Source: Bacteroidota bacterium (GTDB lineage Bacteria; Bacteroidota; Bacteroidia; Cytophagales; Cyclobacteriaceae). From it: a stretch of 63,232 bases of DNA. Position numbers and translations under genes: made by a program. Shown here one piece after another: positions 7,088 to 16,520 of the stretch (the stretch's first letter is position 1; the number at the start of each line of letters is the position of its first letter). The stretch is from contig JAFDYT010000020.1 of the NCBI GenBank assembly GCA_018266055.1, positions 1-63,232 on the forward strand, read 5' to 3'. The notes below the pieces were generated by a model. It was given only the letters and a program-made list of their open reading frames with translations. It searched no databases and was not told the DNA's origin.

Positions 7088-7450
7088 TTATTTAGGCCAG
7101 AGCATTTTTATCCCCAGTGCGATCAGCATGACGGCAAATATCTTTTGAAGCATGTCGCTGGTGAATTGTTGCGCGAGTCGCGCACCGAAAAACCCACCGA
7201 CCAGAAAGCCTGCAGCAATCAACGAGGCAGCCTTGATGTCTACCTGATTGTTTTGATAATACACCAGCGCGGCCAGAATACCAATCGGCGGTACCATGGC
7301 CGCGAGGGTGGTGCCTTCAGCCATGTGCTGGGAAAAGCCCAGCAGAAAAATCAGGGAAGGGATAAGGATTACTCCTCCCCCAATGCCAATCAATCCGCTC
7401 AGCACGCCGGCCACACACCCGATGATCATTAACACCAACGATTGTTTCAT
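7088..7450 (-). CDS. TSUP (TauE/SafE) family half-size membrane protein, 120 aa
   Basis: The sequence has the TSUP signature GLIGIGGGVILIPSLIFLLG near residue 19 and AEGTTLAAMVPP next to it, followed by three further hydrophobic helices, giving about four transmembrane segments. Full-length TSUP transporters have two such repeats and about 250 residues, so this is a single-repeat form that would have to dimerise. TSUP proteins move sulfite, sulfonates or related anions across the inner membrane. It begins 5 bp after the adaptor gene stop and precedes the 37-residue membrane peptide, so it is part of the efflux operon. The substrate is not evident. Confidence 0.85.
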   Translation of the reverse strand: MKQSLVLMIIGCVAGVLSGLIGIGGGVILIPSLIFLLGFSQHMAEGTTLAAMVPPIGILAALVYYQNNQVDIKAASLIAAGFLVGGFFGARLAQQFTSDMLQKIFAVMLIALGIKMLWPK

Positions 7451-7455
7451 GGCTC

Positions 7456-8577
7456 TTATTTTTTTACCGCTACGTCGTCGTTGACCACTACGATTTTCAC
7501 TTTGGATTTGTCTTTGATCTCGTCCGACGCCACACGTACCAGTGTGTCACCAGGTGCAAGCTGTCCAAACACCTCCACGTTTTCATTCTGATCTTCTCCT
7601 TTTTCCACGCCGATATAGGCCACCTCTTTTCCGTGCTTTATTTTAATCACAAACTGATTCTCCATGTTCGTAACCACCGCTGACTTAGGGATCACAAAAG
7701 ATTCGCCGGGGCGGCGAATAGGAAGTGAAGCGATGGCATACATTCCCGGAAGCAGTTTCCCGTCGCGGTTGTCAATTTCAATTTCCACCGTTTCCGAGCG
7801 TGTCATCAGGCTCAGGTTTCTGGAGAGGCGTGTGATCTTGCCGGAAAAGATTTCGTCAGGAAAACTTTTTACATGAAACCGTACTACCTCTCCCAGCGAA
7901 ACTTCGGCAAGGTGTTTTTCCGGCACGGCGATGTGAAGACGCAACTTCGATTCTTTCTTTAGCTTAAACATCGGCACGCCGTGCTTTTCGCCCGGCCCTA
8001 CAAAGGCACCGGGAGCCAACGCCCGCTCGGTGATCACCCCATCAAAAGGAGCCACCATTTTCAAGTAGGCCGTCAATTCATGAATCGACTCGTACTTTGC
8101 TTTTGCCGCCAGGTAGCCGAGGCTATCAGCGATAAGGGAAGTCTTTGCCAAGTCCATGTCGTAAGGAGATACTGCACCCGGCGTGCGGTTGGTTTGTCGG
8201 AAGCGTTGGTACTTTCCCTTAGTATTGACGAACATGGCTTCCTTAGCCTGAAATTCCGAATAGGCCGTGGCCTGCTGGCTGATCAACTCCGGCGCCTCGA
8301 GCTGTGCAAGCAATTGTCCTTCGCTCACCCGATCGCCTATGTCCACCAACATCGTCTTGATGTAGCCGTTTACTTTGGCTACGATCTCAGTTTCGTAATA
8401 CCCTTCGAGTTCGCCAGGCAACGTGAGTTGAGAAGCGACACTCGCTTTTCGGAGGGTAGTCGCTTCATACACAATTTCATTGTCGCCTTCTTCGCTTACC
8501 TCTTTCGGTTTTACACAGGAAGAAACTATTCCTGCGAACAGAAGACTAAGTGTGGCGCTGATCAATCTATTTTTCAT
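7456..8577 (-). CDS. RND efflux periplasmic adaptor (membrane fusion) lipoprotein, 373 aa
   Basis: This HlyD/AcrA-type adaptor bridges the inner-membrane RND pump to the outer-membrane channel. It has a lipoprotein signal ending in the VSSC lipobox, a split biotinyl/lipoyl domain (YYETEIVAKVNGYIKTMLVDIGDRVSEGQLL and VAPFDGVITERALAPGAFV), a short helical hairpin between them, then beta-barrel and membrane-proximal domains. It lies between the second RND gene (18 bp upstream) and the TSUP gene (5 bp downstream). It is the only adaptor for two RND proteins, as in MdtABC. Substrate unknown. Confidence 0.92.
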   Translation of the reverse strand: MKNRLISATLSLLFAGIVSSCVKPKEVSEEGDNEIVYEATTLRKASVASQLTLPGELEGYYETEIVAKVNGYIKTMLVDIGDRVSEGQLLAQLEAPELISQQATAYSEFQAKEAMFVNTKGKYQRFRQTNRTPGAVSPYDMDLAKTSLIADSLGYLAAKAKYESIHELTAYLKMVAPFDGVITERALAPGAFVGPGEKHGVPMFKLKKESKLRLHIAVPEKHLAEVSLGEVVRFHVKSFPDEIFSGKITRLSRNLSLMTRSETVEIEIDNRDGKLLPGMYAIASLPIRRPGESFVIPKSAVVTNMENQFVIKIKHGKEVAYIGVEKGEDQNENVEVFGQLAPGDTLVRVASDEIKDKSKVKIVVVNDDVAVKK

Positions 8578-8595
8578 ACGATAAGGGTTCGTTGT

Positions 8596-11500
8596 TTACA
8601 CTTGATAATCTTGTACATCATAAAAAGCACTGGCACGATCGTTGGGGTCAAGGGAAACGGATTGTGTCGTTGTTTTTCGTTGCACGGCAGCAAATACAAC
8701 GGGGAGAATGAGCAAGGCTGCAAACGTTGAAGCGACCAATCCACCAATCACCGCACGGCCCAACGGTGCAGCCTGCTCTCCACTCTCACTCAATCCACTT
8801 GCCATCGGTAACATCCCCACCACCATGGCGATGGATGTCATTAATATCGGACGAAGACGCTGCGATCCTGAAAGCCGTGCCGCTTTCTCCGCGTCGCCTG
8901 AGTCTAACCTTAGTTTTTCGGCGGTAGTCACCAGCAACACGGCGTTGGCAATGGAAACCCCTACCGACATGATGATGCCCATGTACGATTGCAGGTTAAG
9001 TGTACCGCCCGTGATCAACAGCAATACCATAGCGCCCGCCAACACCGCAGGCACGGTCACAAGCACCACAAACGAAACTTTGAACGACTGATAATTGGCT
9101 GATAACAAAAGGAAGATGACCACAATCGCCAGCAGCAATCCTGACTGAAGACTGTTGAGCGTTTCTTCCAGCAGCTTCACCAACCCTCGCACCTCCACCA
9201 CCATTCCCTTCGGCTGTGCACCGGCATTCTTTATCGCTTCGCGCACCGCGTCGGCAGCGCGGCCCAAATCTTTCTTGTACACGTTGGCCGACACGGTTAC
9301 AATGCGTCGCGGGCCAATGCGATCATACTCGGCGGGCAACTGCACAGAGGTGATGGTGGCAATATCCGAGAGTGTGGGACGCAACTGTCCTTTTACCATC
9401 GGTATGTTCTCAATGTCCTTTACGGAATTCATTTCAAATTCCGGCACCTGCACTTGCACCTGATAGGCAAATCCTTTCTCCTTGTCGAGCCAAAGGTTCT
9501 TCGCCGTAAAGCGGCTCGACGATGTAGCCGCCACCAGCGACTTAGCCACGTCGTTGGCTGCAAGTCCAAACTGTGAAGCCTTCTCCCGGTCGATATCGAT
9601 TTGCAACGAAGGATAGTGCAGCGGCTGGTTCACACGCACGTCTCTAAGGAAGCTTACCTTCGACAACTCAGCTTTAACCCGCTCGGAAAACTGCTGTGCA
9701 TCTTCAATGCTTTTTGATCCCACCAATACTTCGATCGGTGTGTTGGCGCCCTGACTCATGATCTTGTCGGTGAGTTCAATCGGCTCAAACGACAACTGCA
9801 CTTCGGGGAGATTCTTTTTCAGACGTGCACGGATTTTGTCTTTGATTTCGTCGAGCGAGTTGACTTTGAAATCTTCCGCAAGGTTAACCTGAAGGATCGC
9901 TTCCTGCGGACCGCTGTTAAAAATATACAACGCGTTGGTACCGTAACTCGACGGCGTCATCCCCACAAAGGCCGACGTGATGTCTACATTTTCCTTTCCC
10001 ACCAGTTCTTCAATCGAGTGGATGGTGGCGATCACTGCTTCTTCCGTACGCTCAATGCGCAATCCTTCAGGGCCGATCAGTCGCATCTGAAATTGACGCG
10101 AGTGTTCCACTTTAGGCATCAGGTCTTTTCCAATGATCAGGAAACATCCGGCGATCACGCCAAAAGAAACAACGAGATAAATGACAATCGAAGTTGTTTT
10201 GTAGTGCAGGATGGAGTCGAGCAGCGCCAGATAGCGCAGTTTGAATTTTTCAAAACCCGACGGGGGACCGTGGTGCTCCTCAGTCGCAACGTGCGGTTTG
10301 TCTTTAAGCCACCAATTGGAAACTACCGGCACGAAGGTTTGAGAAAGTATGTATGAGGCGATCATGGAAAACCCTACCGACAGCGAGAGTGGCATGAACA
10401 TTCCCTTAGGCACGCCCGTCATTAAAAAGGCTGGTGCGAAAACAGCAAGGATACAAAAGGTAATCAACAGCAGCGGAAAAGAAACTTCGCGCGACGCATC
10501 GAGAATAGCGCGGGCGCGGGTCTTGCCCATCTCCAGATGCTGATGAATATTTTCTATCGCCACGGTCGCCTGATCGACCAGGATGCCGATGGCTAAGGCT
10601 AACCCCGAAAGCGTCATGATGTTGATGGTCTGCCCGAACATATTTAGCAGCATCACGGCAGCCATCACCGAAATCGGAATGGTACAGATCACCACCAATG
10701 AACTGCGCAAGTCGCGAAGAAACAGAAACACCATCAAGCCGGTAAGCAGCGCACCGAGTATTCCTTCGGTGGCAAGGCTTTTCACCGCTTCCACCACATA
10801 CACGGACTGATCAAATTCGTAGCGCAAGTCTATGTAGTCGGGCAGCAGCGATTGCATTTCAGGCAGTTTCTTTTTCAAGGCATTGACCACATCCATCGTG
10901 GACGCATCGGCGGTCTTGGTTACCGGAATGTACACCGACCGCTTGCCGTTGATGAGCGCATAGCCTACGGTCACGTCGGCCGCGTCTTCAACCGACGCGA
11001 TGTCGCGAAGGAATACCGTAGGGCCGGCGCCTTTCCTTAGCGGAATATTTAAAAACTCTTCCGACTTGTCGATCACGGTATTGTTCGGAGTCATCACGTT
11101 GTAGTTGCCGATCCGCACGTTTCCTGCCGGCGAAATCTGGTTGTTGTCCACCACCGCCTTGACTACATCGTCGGGTGTCATTTCGTAACCCGTCATCAAC
11201 TCAGGATTCACTTTTACTACAATCGTTCTTTCATTCCCTCCGAAAGGCGGCGGTGCAGAAGCTCCGGGAATTTGTGAAAACATCGGGCGAATGCGAGTGG
11301 ACGCGAGGTCCTGCATCTCATTCAGGCTTGCCTGTTTGCTGCTGAACACCAACTGCCCTACCGGCAAACTTGACGCATCGAAGCGCACCACCGTAGGCGG
11401 CACCGTGCCCGGCGGCATGTAACTCATCACACGGCTTACCTGATTGGCTACTTCCCCTGATACTTGCGCCATGTTTACATCTTCATAGAACGTACATTTT

Positions 11501-11766
11501 ACAAGACAGAGCCCTTGTACATTTTTCACTTCAATGTCTTTGATGCCGGTGACATACAAGAGTTGATTTTGATATCTCGTGGCAATGAATCCTTCCATCT
11601 GATCTGGCGCCATACCGCCATAAGGCTGTGCGATGTAGATGGTAGGCAAGTTCAGCTTCGGAAAAATATCAATCGGTATTTTCAACACGGCGAGAATTGA
11701 AAACACCACGATGCCGAGGATCACGACGATGACTGAAATGGGTTTGCGAAGGGCAGATGAAATCAT
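8596..11766 (-). CDS. RND efflux pump subunit 2 (HAE-1-like), 1056 aa
   Basis: This is a full-length RND inner-membrane pump with twelve expected transmembrane helices, two large periplasmic loops and the AcrB-like motifs IFPKLNLPTIYIAQPYGG near residue 35 and FGGNERTIVVKVNPELM. In the TM4 proton-relay position, where AcrB has two adjacent aspartates, it has D398 followed by Q399 (GILVDQATVAIEN); the tandem paralog has D398-E399. The AcrB lysine of TM10 is replaced by Ile (VSIANA). It starts 18 bp after the paralog's stop codon and is highly similar to it along its length. The Q399 change suggests it may work as the less active partner of a heteromeric pump, like the MdtB/MdtC pairing; that is inference. 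Confidence 0.93.
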   Translation of the reverse strand: MISSALRKPISVIVVILGIVVFSILAVLKIPIDIFPKLNLPTIYIAQPYGGMAPDQMEGFIATRYQNQLLYVTGIKDIEVKNVQGLCLVKCTFYEDVNMAQVSGEVANQVSRVMSYMPPGTVPPTVVRFDASSLPVGQLVFSSKQASLNEMQDLASTRIRPMFSQIPGASAPPPFGGNERTIVVKVNPELMTGYEMTPDDVVKAVVDNNQISPAGNVRIGNYNVMTPNNTVIDKSEEFLNIPLRKGAGPTVFLRDIASVEDAADVTVGYALINGKRSVYIPVTKTADASTMDVVNALKKKLPEMQSLLPDYIDLRYEFDQSVYVVEAVKSLATEGILGALLTGLMVFLFLRDLRSSLVVICTIPISVMAAVMLLNMFGQTINIMTLSGLALAIGILVDQATVAIENIHQHLEMGKTRARAILDASREVSFPLLLITFCILAVFAPAFLMTGVPKGMFMPLSLSVGFSMIASYILSQTFVPVVSNWWLKDKPHVATEEHHGPPSGFEKFKLRYLALLDSILHYKTTSIVIYLVVSFGVIAGCFLIIGKDLMPKVEHSRQFQMRLIGPEGLRIERTEEAVIATIHSIEELVGKENVDITSAFVGMTPSSYGTNALYIFNSGPQEAILQVNLAEDFKVNSLDEIKDKIRARLKKNLPEVQLSFEPIELTDKIMSQGANTPIEVLVGSKSIEDAQQFSERVKAELSKVSFLRDVRVNQPLHYPSLQIDIDREKASQFGLAANDVAKSLVAATSSSRFTAKNLWLDKEKGFAYQVQVQVPEFEMNSVKDIENIPMVKGQLRPTLSDIATITSVQLPAEYDRIGPRRIVTVSANVYKKDLGRAADAVREAIKNAGAQPKGMVVEVRGLVKLLEETLNSLQSGLLLAIVVIFLLLSANYQSFKVSFVVLVTVPAVLAGAMVLLLITGGTLNLQSYMGIIMSVGVSIANAVLLVTTAEKLRLDSGDAEKAARLSGSQRLRPILMTSIAMVVGMLPMASGLSESGEQAAPLGRAVIGGLVASTFAALLILPVVFAAVQRKTTTQSVSLDPNDRASAFYDVQDYQV

Positions 11767-11784
11767 GAAGTCATTTATTTATGG

Positions 11785-14700
11785 TCACACGTGAGCAGGT
11801 TTATTCAAATCGTAATAGGAGCTCTCTTCGTCCTCGGGATCAAGCGACACAGAACGAAGGGTAGTTTTTCCTTGCACTACGGCAAACACCACAGGCAAAA
11901 TGAGGAGCGCCGCAAACGTAGAAGCAATGAGTCCGCCGATCACCGCGCGTCCCAGCGGTGATGCTTGTTCCCCGCTTTCACTAAGTCCACTCGCCATCGG
12001 CACCATGCCGGCCACCATTGCAATGGACGTCATTAAAATCGGACGTAGACGCACGGCTCCAGAGGTGCGCGCCGCCTTCAACGCATCGCCATAGCGCACG
12101 CGCAAGTGCTCGGCATTGGTCACCAGCAAAACGGCATTGGCTACGGATACCCCTACCGACATGATAATGCCCATGTACGATTGCAGGTTGAGTGTACCTC
12201 CCGTCAGCATCAACATGATCAATGAGCCGGCCAGCACCGCAGGCACAGTCACCAGTACCACAAAGGCAACCTTGAACGATTGATAATTCGCCGATAGCAA
12301 AAGAAAAATCACGACGATGGCGAGAAGCAAACCTGACTGCAAACTACCGAGCGTATCGGCCAACAGTTTTGCTAAGCCGCGCAATTCAATCACCGTACCT
12401 TTCGGCGGCTCGCCAGCCTTACGCACCGCTTCGTTCACCACCTGCGTAGCGGCGCCAAGGTCTTTGTGATATAAGTTGGCAGAGACCGTCACTATTCTTC
12501 GCGGCCCTACACGGTCATACTCGGCAGGAATATTTTTCGAGCGGATAGTTGATACATCACCAAGAGTGGGACGCATCTGACCCCGCTTCAGCGGAATATT
12601 TTCAATGTCCTCTTGCGACTTCATCTTATGCTCCGGCACCTGCACTTGCACCTGATAGGCAAACCCTTTCTTTGTGTCGAGCCAGAGGTTCTTTGCCGTA
12701 AACCGGCTGGACGAGGTTGATGCGACCAGCGATTTAGAAATCTCGTTGGCCGTCAGTGAAAACTGCGCGGCCTTCTCGCGGTCGATGTTGATGGTGGACG
12801 AAGGATAGTTGAGCGGTTGATTGATCCTTACGTCACGCAGGAAAGGTATCTTCTTCAACTCCGTCATAATTTTTTTCGCATAGCCGTTGGCTTCGTCAAG
12901 GTTCTTGGAGGCCACCATAATCTCTACAGGAGTGTTGGCGCCCTGACTCATGATCTTGTCGGTAAGTTCAATCGGTTCAAAGGAAACTTGTACGTTGGGA
13001 ATATTGGCTTTCAAGCGCCGGCGTATTTCATCTTTCAAATCATCCAGCGAAGTCACCGCATATTCTTCGCTCAGGTTTACCTGAAGAATCGCCTCTTGTG
13101 GGCCGCTGTTGAAAATATACAGTGCATTCGTGCCGTAACTTGAAGGCGTCATCCCCACAAAGGCCGACGTGATGTCTACGTTATTCTCTCCTACCGTTTC
13201 CTGGATTTGATGGATCGTTTCTTTCACGGCATCTTCAGTTCGCTCTATACGAAGTCCTTCTGGTCCGATAAGCCTTACCTGAAACTGTCGGGAGTGTTCC
13301 ACCTTGGGCATGATGTCTTTGCCAATAAAGAAAAAGCCTGCAACGATGATCACCAGACATACCAACAAATACACGACGATCGATTGTGTGCGGTGCGCCA
13401 ACATCTTATCCAGCAACGTGAGGTAACGAAGTTTGAATCGCTCGAAACCTTTGATGGCTTCCGGATGCTTTCGCTCGTAGCCTTCCAGCATCTCCTCGTG
13501 CTTCTCCGAAAGGTCAGGCAATATTTCAGTTTCATGCTTGCCGGCGGGATGAACTTTCATCCACCAGTTGGCCATCACCGGAACAAATGTCTGCGACTGA
13601 AGAAACGAAGCGATCATGGAAAAGCCAACCGCGAGCGACAGCGGAAGGAACATCCCCTTAGGTACGCCATTCATCAGGAAAGCCGGAGCAAACACCGAGA
13701 GAATGCACACCAGAATCAACAACTTGGCAAACGATATTTCCTGTGAAGCATCGATGATGGCTCGTGCCTTCGACTTCCCCATCTCCAGATGTTGATGAAT
13801 ATTTTCAATCGACACGGTTGCTTCGTCCACCAAAATACCAACGGCCAGCGCCAGCCCGCTCAACGTCATGATGTTGATGGTTTGGCCTGTAAGGCTCAGC
13901 AGCAATACCGCAGCAAGAATGGCGATGGGAATGTTGAGCACTACAATCGCTGAGCCGCGGATGTCTTTCAGAAATAAGAAGATCATCAATCCCGTAAGGA
14001 AAGCGCCAAGGATTCCCTCGGTAGCTAGGCTCTTCACCGCTTGCACCACATACACCGACTGATCAAATTCGTAGCGCAGTTCTACGTAATCGGGAAGCAG
14101 CGCCTGCATCTCGGGGAGTTTCTTCTTCAACGCGTTCACCACATTCATGGTGGAAGCATCGGCTGTTTTCGTTACCGGGATATATACCGATCGTTTGCCA
14201 TTCACAAGGGCATAGCCTACCGTTACATCGGCAGCGTCTTCGACCGTGGCTACATCACGAAGAAAAACAGTGGGGCCGGATTTTTTAAGTAAGGGAATGT
14301 TCAGAAAGTCTTCCGGCGATTTGATCACCGTATTGTTGGGCGTCATCACATTGAATTTGCCAATGCGCACATTGCCCGCCGGCGAGATCTGATTGTTTTC
14401 TACCACTGCGTTGACAATATCATCGGCGGTAAGCTGATAGCCGGCCATCAATTCAGGGTCGACCTTCACGACAATGGTTCGTTCATTCCCACCAAACGGC
14501 GGTGGTGCGGAAGCGCCTGGTATCTGTGAAAACATCGGACGAATCAAGGTGGACGCCAAATCCTGCATTTCATTCAGTCCTGCTTTCTTACTGCTGAATA
14601 CCAACTGGCCCACAGGCAAACTTGACGCATCGAAACGGACCACCGTTGGCGGCACGGTGCCGGGGGGCATATAGCTCATCACTCGATTGACCTGATTAGC

Positions 14701-15018
14701 AACCTCCCCGGACACTTGTGCCATGTTCACATTTTCATAAAAGGTGCATTTCACCAGGCATAGCCCCTGTACATTTTTTACTTCAATGTCTTTGATCCCT
14801 GTAACATACAGGAGTTGATTCTGATACCGTGTGGCAATAAAACCTTCCATCTGATCGGGGGCCATACCACCATACGGTTGGGCGATATAGATTGTGGGCA
14901 GGTTTAGCTTCGGAAAAATATCGACGGGGATAGTCACCAGCGCAAGCACAGAAAAAATCACCACCGCCAGGATGATCACAATGACGGTGATGGGATTGCG
15001 AAGTGCTGCGGGGATCAT
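11785..15018 (-). CDS. RND efflux pump subunit 1 (HAE-1-like), 1077 aa
   Basis: This RND-family inner-membrane proton antiporter is the first of two tandem paralogs. It has the same architecture as its neighbour: TM1 near residues 10-28, a periplasmic porter domain, the TM4 relay GILVDEATVSIEN with D398-E399 intact, and the second half beginning near residue 555. It carries a roughly 20-residue charged insertion (ETEILPDLSEKHEEMLEGYE) in the central cytoplasmic linker that the paralog lacks. It starts 3 bp after the TolC stop codon, so it is translationally close. It probably forms homo- or hetero-trimers with the second RND protein and uses the single adaptor downstream. Confidence 0.93.
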   Translation of the reverse strand: MIPAALRNPITVIVIILAVVIFSVLALVTIPVDIFPKLNLPTIYIAQPYGGMAPDQMEGFIATRYQNQLLYVTGIKDIEVKNVQGLCLVKCTFYENVNMAQVSGEVANQVNRVMSYMPPGTVPPTVVRFDASSLPVGQLVFSSKKAGLNEMQDLASTLIRPMFSQIPGASAPPPFGGNERTIVVKVDPELMAGYQLTADDIVNAVVENNQISPAGNVRIGKFNVMTPNNTVIKSPEDFLNIPLLKKSGPTVFLRDVATVEDAADVTVGYALVNGKRSVYIPVTKTADASTMNVVNALKKKLPEMQALLPDYVELRYEFDQSVYVVQAVKSLATEGILGAFLTGLMIFLFLKDIRGSAIVVLNIPIAILAAVLLLSLTGQTINIMTLSGLALAVGILVDEATVSIENIHQHLEMGKSKARAIIDASQEISFAKLLILVCILSVFAPAFLMNGVPKGMFLPLSLAVGFSMIASFLQSQTFVPVMANWWMKVHPAGKHETEILPDLSEKHEEMLEGYERKHPEAIKGFERFKLRYLTLLDKMLAHRTQSIVVYLLVCLVIIVAGFFFIGKDIMPKVEHSRQFQVRLIGPEGLRIERTEDAVKETIHQIQETVGENNVDITSAFVGMTPSSYGTNALYIFNSGPQEAILQVNLSEEYAVTSLDDLKDEIRRRLKANIPNVQVSFEPIELTDKIMSQGANTPVEIMVASKNLDEANGYAKKIMTELKKIPFLRDVRINQPLNYPSSTINIDREKAAQFSLTANEISKSLVASTSSSRFTAKNLWLDTKKGFAYQVQVQVPEHKMKSQEDIENIPLKRGQMRPTLGDVSTIRSKNIPAEYDRVGPRRIVTVSANLYHKDLGAATQVVNEAVRKAGEPPKGTVIELRGLAKLLADTLGSLQSGLLLAIVVIFLLLSANYQSFKVAFVVLVTVPAVLAGSLIMLMLTGGTLNLQSYMGIIMSVGVSVANAVLLVTNAEHLRVRYGDALKAARTSGAVRLRPILMTSIAMVAGMVPMASGLSESGEQASPLGRAVIGGLIASTFAALLILPVVFAVVQGKTTLRSVSLDPEDEESSYYDLNKPAHV

Positions 15019-15020
15019 CT

Positions 15021-16436
15021 TTAGTTTAGGTTATTGATGAAGAGACTAAGATTTCCCGACGCGGCGGCGTATTGAATTACCGCACGCCAAACATTTCCTT
15101 TGGCCATTGAGGCATCTACCTCTGCGCGATTCAACAACGCGAACGTCTGTGTCAACTCGAGGATCGACGAGAGTCCGGCATCATAGCGCGCTTTGGCCTG
15201 TGCGAATGCATCTTGAGCGGCTCTGAGTTGAACGGGCGCCTGGCGGGCCGCCTCCAAGGAAGCGACGTAGCGCAGGCGCGCACGTTCCAACTCACTCTCA
15301 ACCCGAAGGGTTTCCTCATTGTAACGCTCCTGTGCCATCACCGCCACACGTTGTTGTGCTTTGGCTTCATATCCGGTTCTAAAAAGTGTGGTGACATTCC
15401 AGATCGTACTCACGCCTACCATCCAATCCAGGTAAGGGCGAAAGCCAACACCGCCACTGAAAGACTTGTCGTACTTGAAATCGCCGTTGGGCATCACCTG
15501 ATCGGCAATGCCTGAGCCACGCGCCCACGAGCCTGCAATAAATGATATAGAAGGATACTCTCTCCGCCGAATTGCTCTGATCTTGGCTTCGTTGGCATCT
15601 ACCACACTTTTATAAAACAACAAGCGCGGGTTAGTAGAAAAGTCGCGGGGCGGATCAAAGACTTGTGGCGGATTTCCAAAGTAGAGCACACTGTCAACCA
15701 ACACCGGAGTTTCTGCTTTCAATCCCATCTGCTCTTTGAGGTACACTTCCTGTTCTTTGGCAATCCGCTGTGCTTCCAAAAATTGAAGCGTGGCTTTTGA
15801 GTATTCGGCATTGACCAACGAACTGTCCACTCCGGGTTTTAATCCTGACTGTGTGTATGCTGCCGTCACATCACGCAAGGCGCGTACGCGCGCCAGATTC
15901 GCACGCTGGCTCTTCAGCATGTCGTTGGCCATCAGTGTGAGAAAATAGGCGTCACTTACTTTGATCTGCTGTTGAAATACTTCATTCTGATAATCCGATT
16001 CGGCCACTACGGCTCCGGCGCGCGCAGCATCTACGGCAGACTTTACTTTTCCAAAATTGAAAAACTTCCAGTTCACAAAACCAGTGGCATAGCTTGCCCA
16101 GGTTGAGGTGTTGGTATATCCGTTTGCTTTTATTCCTCCCGACACCGGTAAGGCCATCCCTTCGTTGGGGAAGAAGGGGCCGCGCACCTGGTTCGACGTT
16201 CCATTCAAAACCTGACCCTGCAGAATCATGCCGGGCAAGTAATTGGTTTGCGTCGCTTTCAGTTCGTAAAGAGAAGCTTCTTTTTCAGCGCGCTTCAATT
16301 TTATGGTTGGATAATTTTCGCGGGCCAGCGTCAGCGCCGACTTCAGGTCGATGGATTGTGTCTCTCCCGACTGTGCCCATGCGGCCGTCGATAACAAAAC
16401 AAACAAGAATACTCCCGTGGCAAGTGCGTAGCGCAT
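15021..16436 (-). CDS. TolC-like outer membrane efflux protein, 471 aa
   Basis: This is the outer-membrane channel of the tripartite pump. A Sec signal peptide ends near AWAQ (residue 21). Two OEP repeats of long coiled-coil helices follow, with TolC-like segments IDLKSALTLARENYPTIKLKRAE and, near the C-terminus, AQAKARYDAGLSSILELTQTFALLNRAE. Length fits the family. It is the first gene of the efflux operon; its upstream region (16437-16520) contains the triple TTCTAAT-type repeat predicted to bind the adjacent response regulator. Confidence 0.92.
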   Translation of the reverse strand: MRYALATGVFLFVLLSTAAWAQSGETQSIDLKSALTLARENYPTIKLKRAEKEASLYELKATQTNYLPGMILQGQVLNGTSNQVRGPFFPNEGMALPVSGGIKANGYTNTSTWASYATGFVNWKFFNFGKVKSAVDAARAGAVVAESDYQNEVFQQQIKVSDAYFLTLMANDMLKSQRANLARVRALRDVTAAYTQSGLKPGVDSSLVNAEYSKATLQFLEAQRIAKEQEVYLKEQMGLKAETPVLVDSVLYFGNPPQVFDPPRDFSTNPRLLFYKSVVDANEAKIRAIRRREYPSISFIAGSWARGSGIADQVMPNGDFKYDKSFSGGVGFRPYLDWMVGVSTIWNVTTLFRTGYEAKAQQRVAVMAQERYNEETLRVESELERARLRYVASLEAARQAPVQLRAAQDAFAQAKARYDAGLSSILELTQTFALLNRAEVDASMAKGNVWRAVIQYAAASGNLSLFINNLN

Positions 16437-16478
16437 AGTTGACAGTTAGAAATCTGTTTGCAATTCAACGCCACAAAA

Positions 16479-16507
16479 ATTAGAATGAAATTAGAATCGA
16501 ATTAAAA
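16479..16507 (-). promoter_or_regulatory. Triple 11-bp-period operator before the TolC/RND operon
   Basis: On the plus strand the 7-mers attagaa, attagaa and attaaaa start at 16479, 16490 and 16501, an exact 11-bp period. The same pattern occurs before the response regulator gene (18657-18685) and the FtsX permease gene (21185-21213). Direct repeats with one-helical-turn spacing are the usual operators of OmpR-family regulators. The site ends 43 bp before the start codon at 16436. Confidence 0.7.
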
Positions 16508-16520
16508 CCCACTAATACGG

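Noticed and set aside
7981-8730. 249-codon open frame on the plus strand over the adaptor gene
   Set aside because: It is antisense to well-supported adaptor and RND genes, with no recognisable domain. Similar antisense frames over the RND, kinase and ABC genes were dismissed for the same reason.
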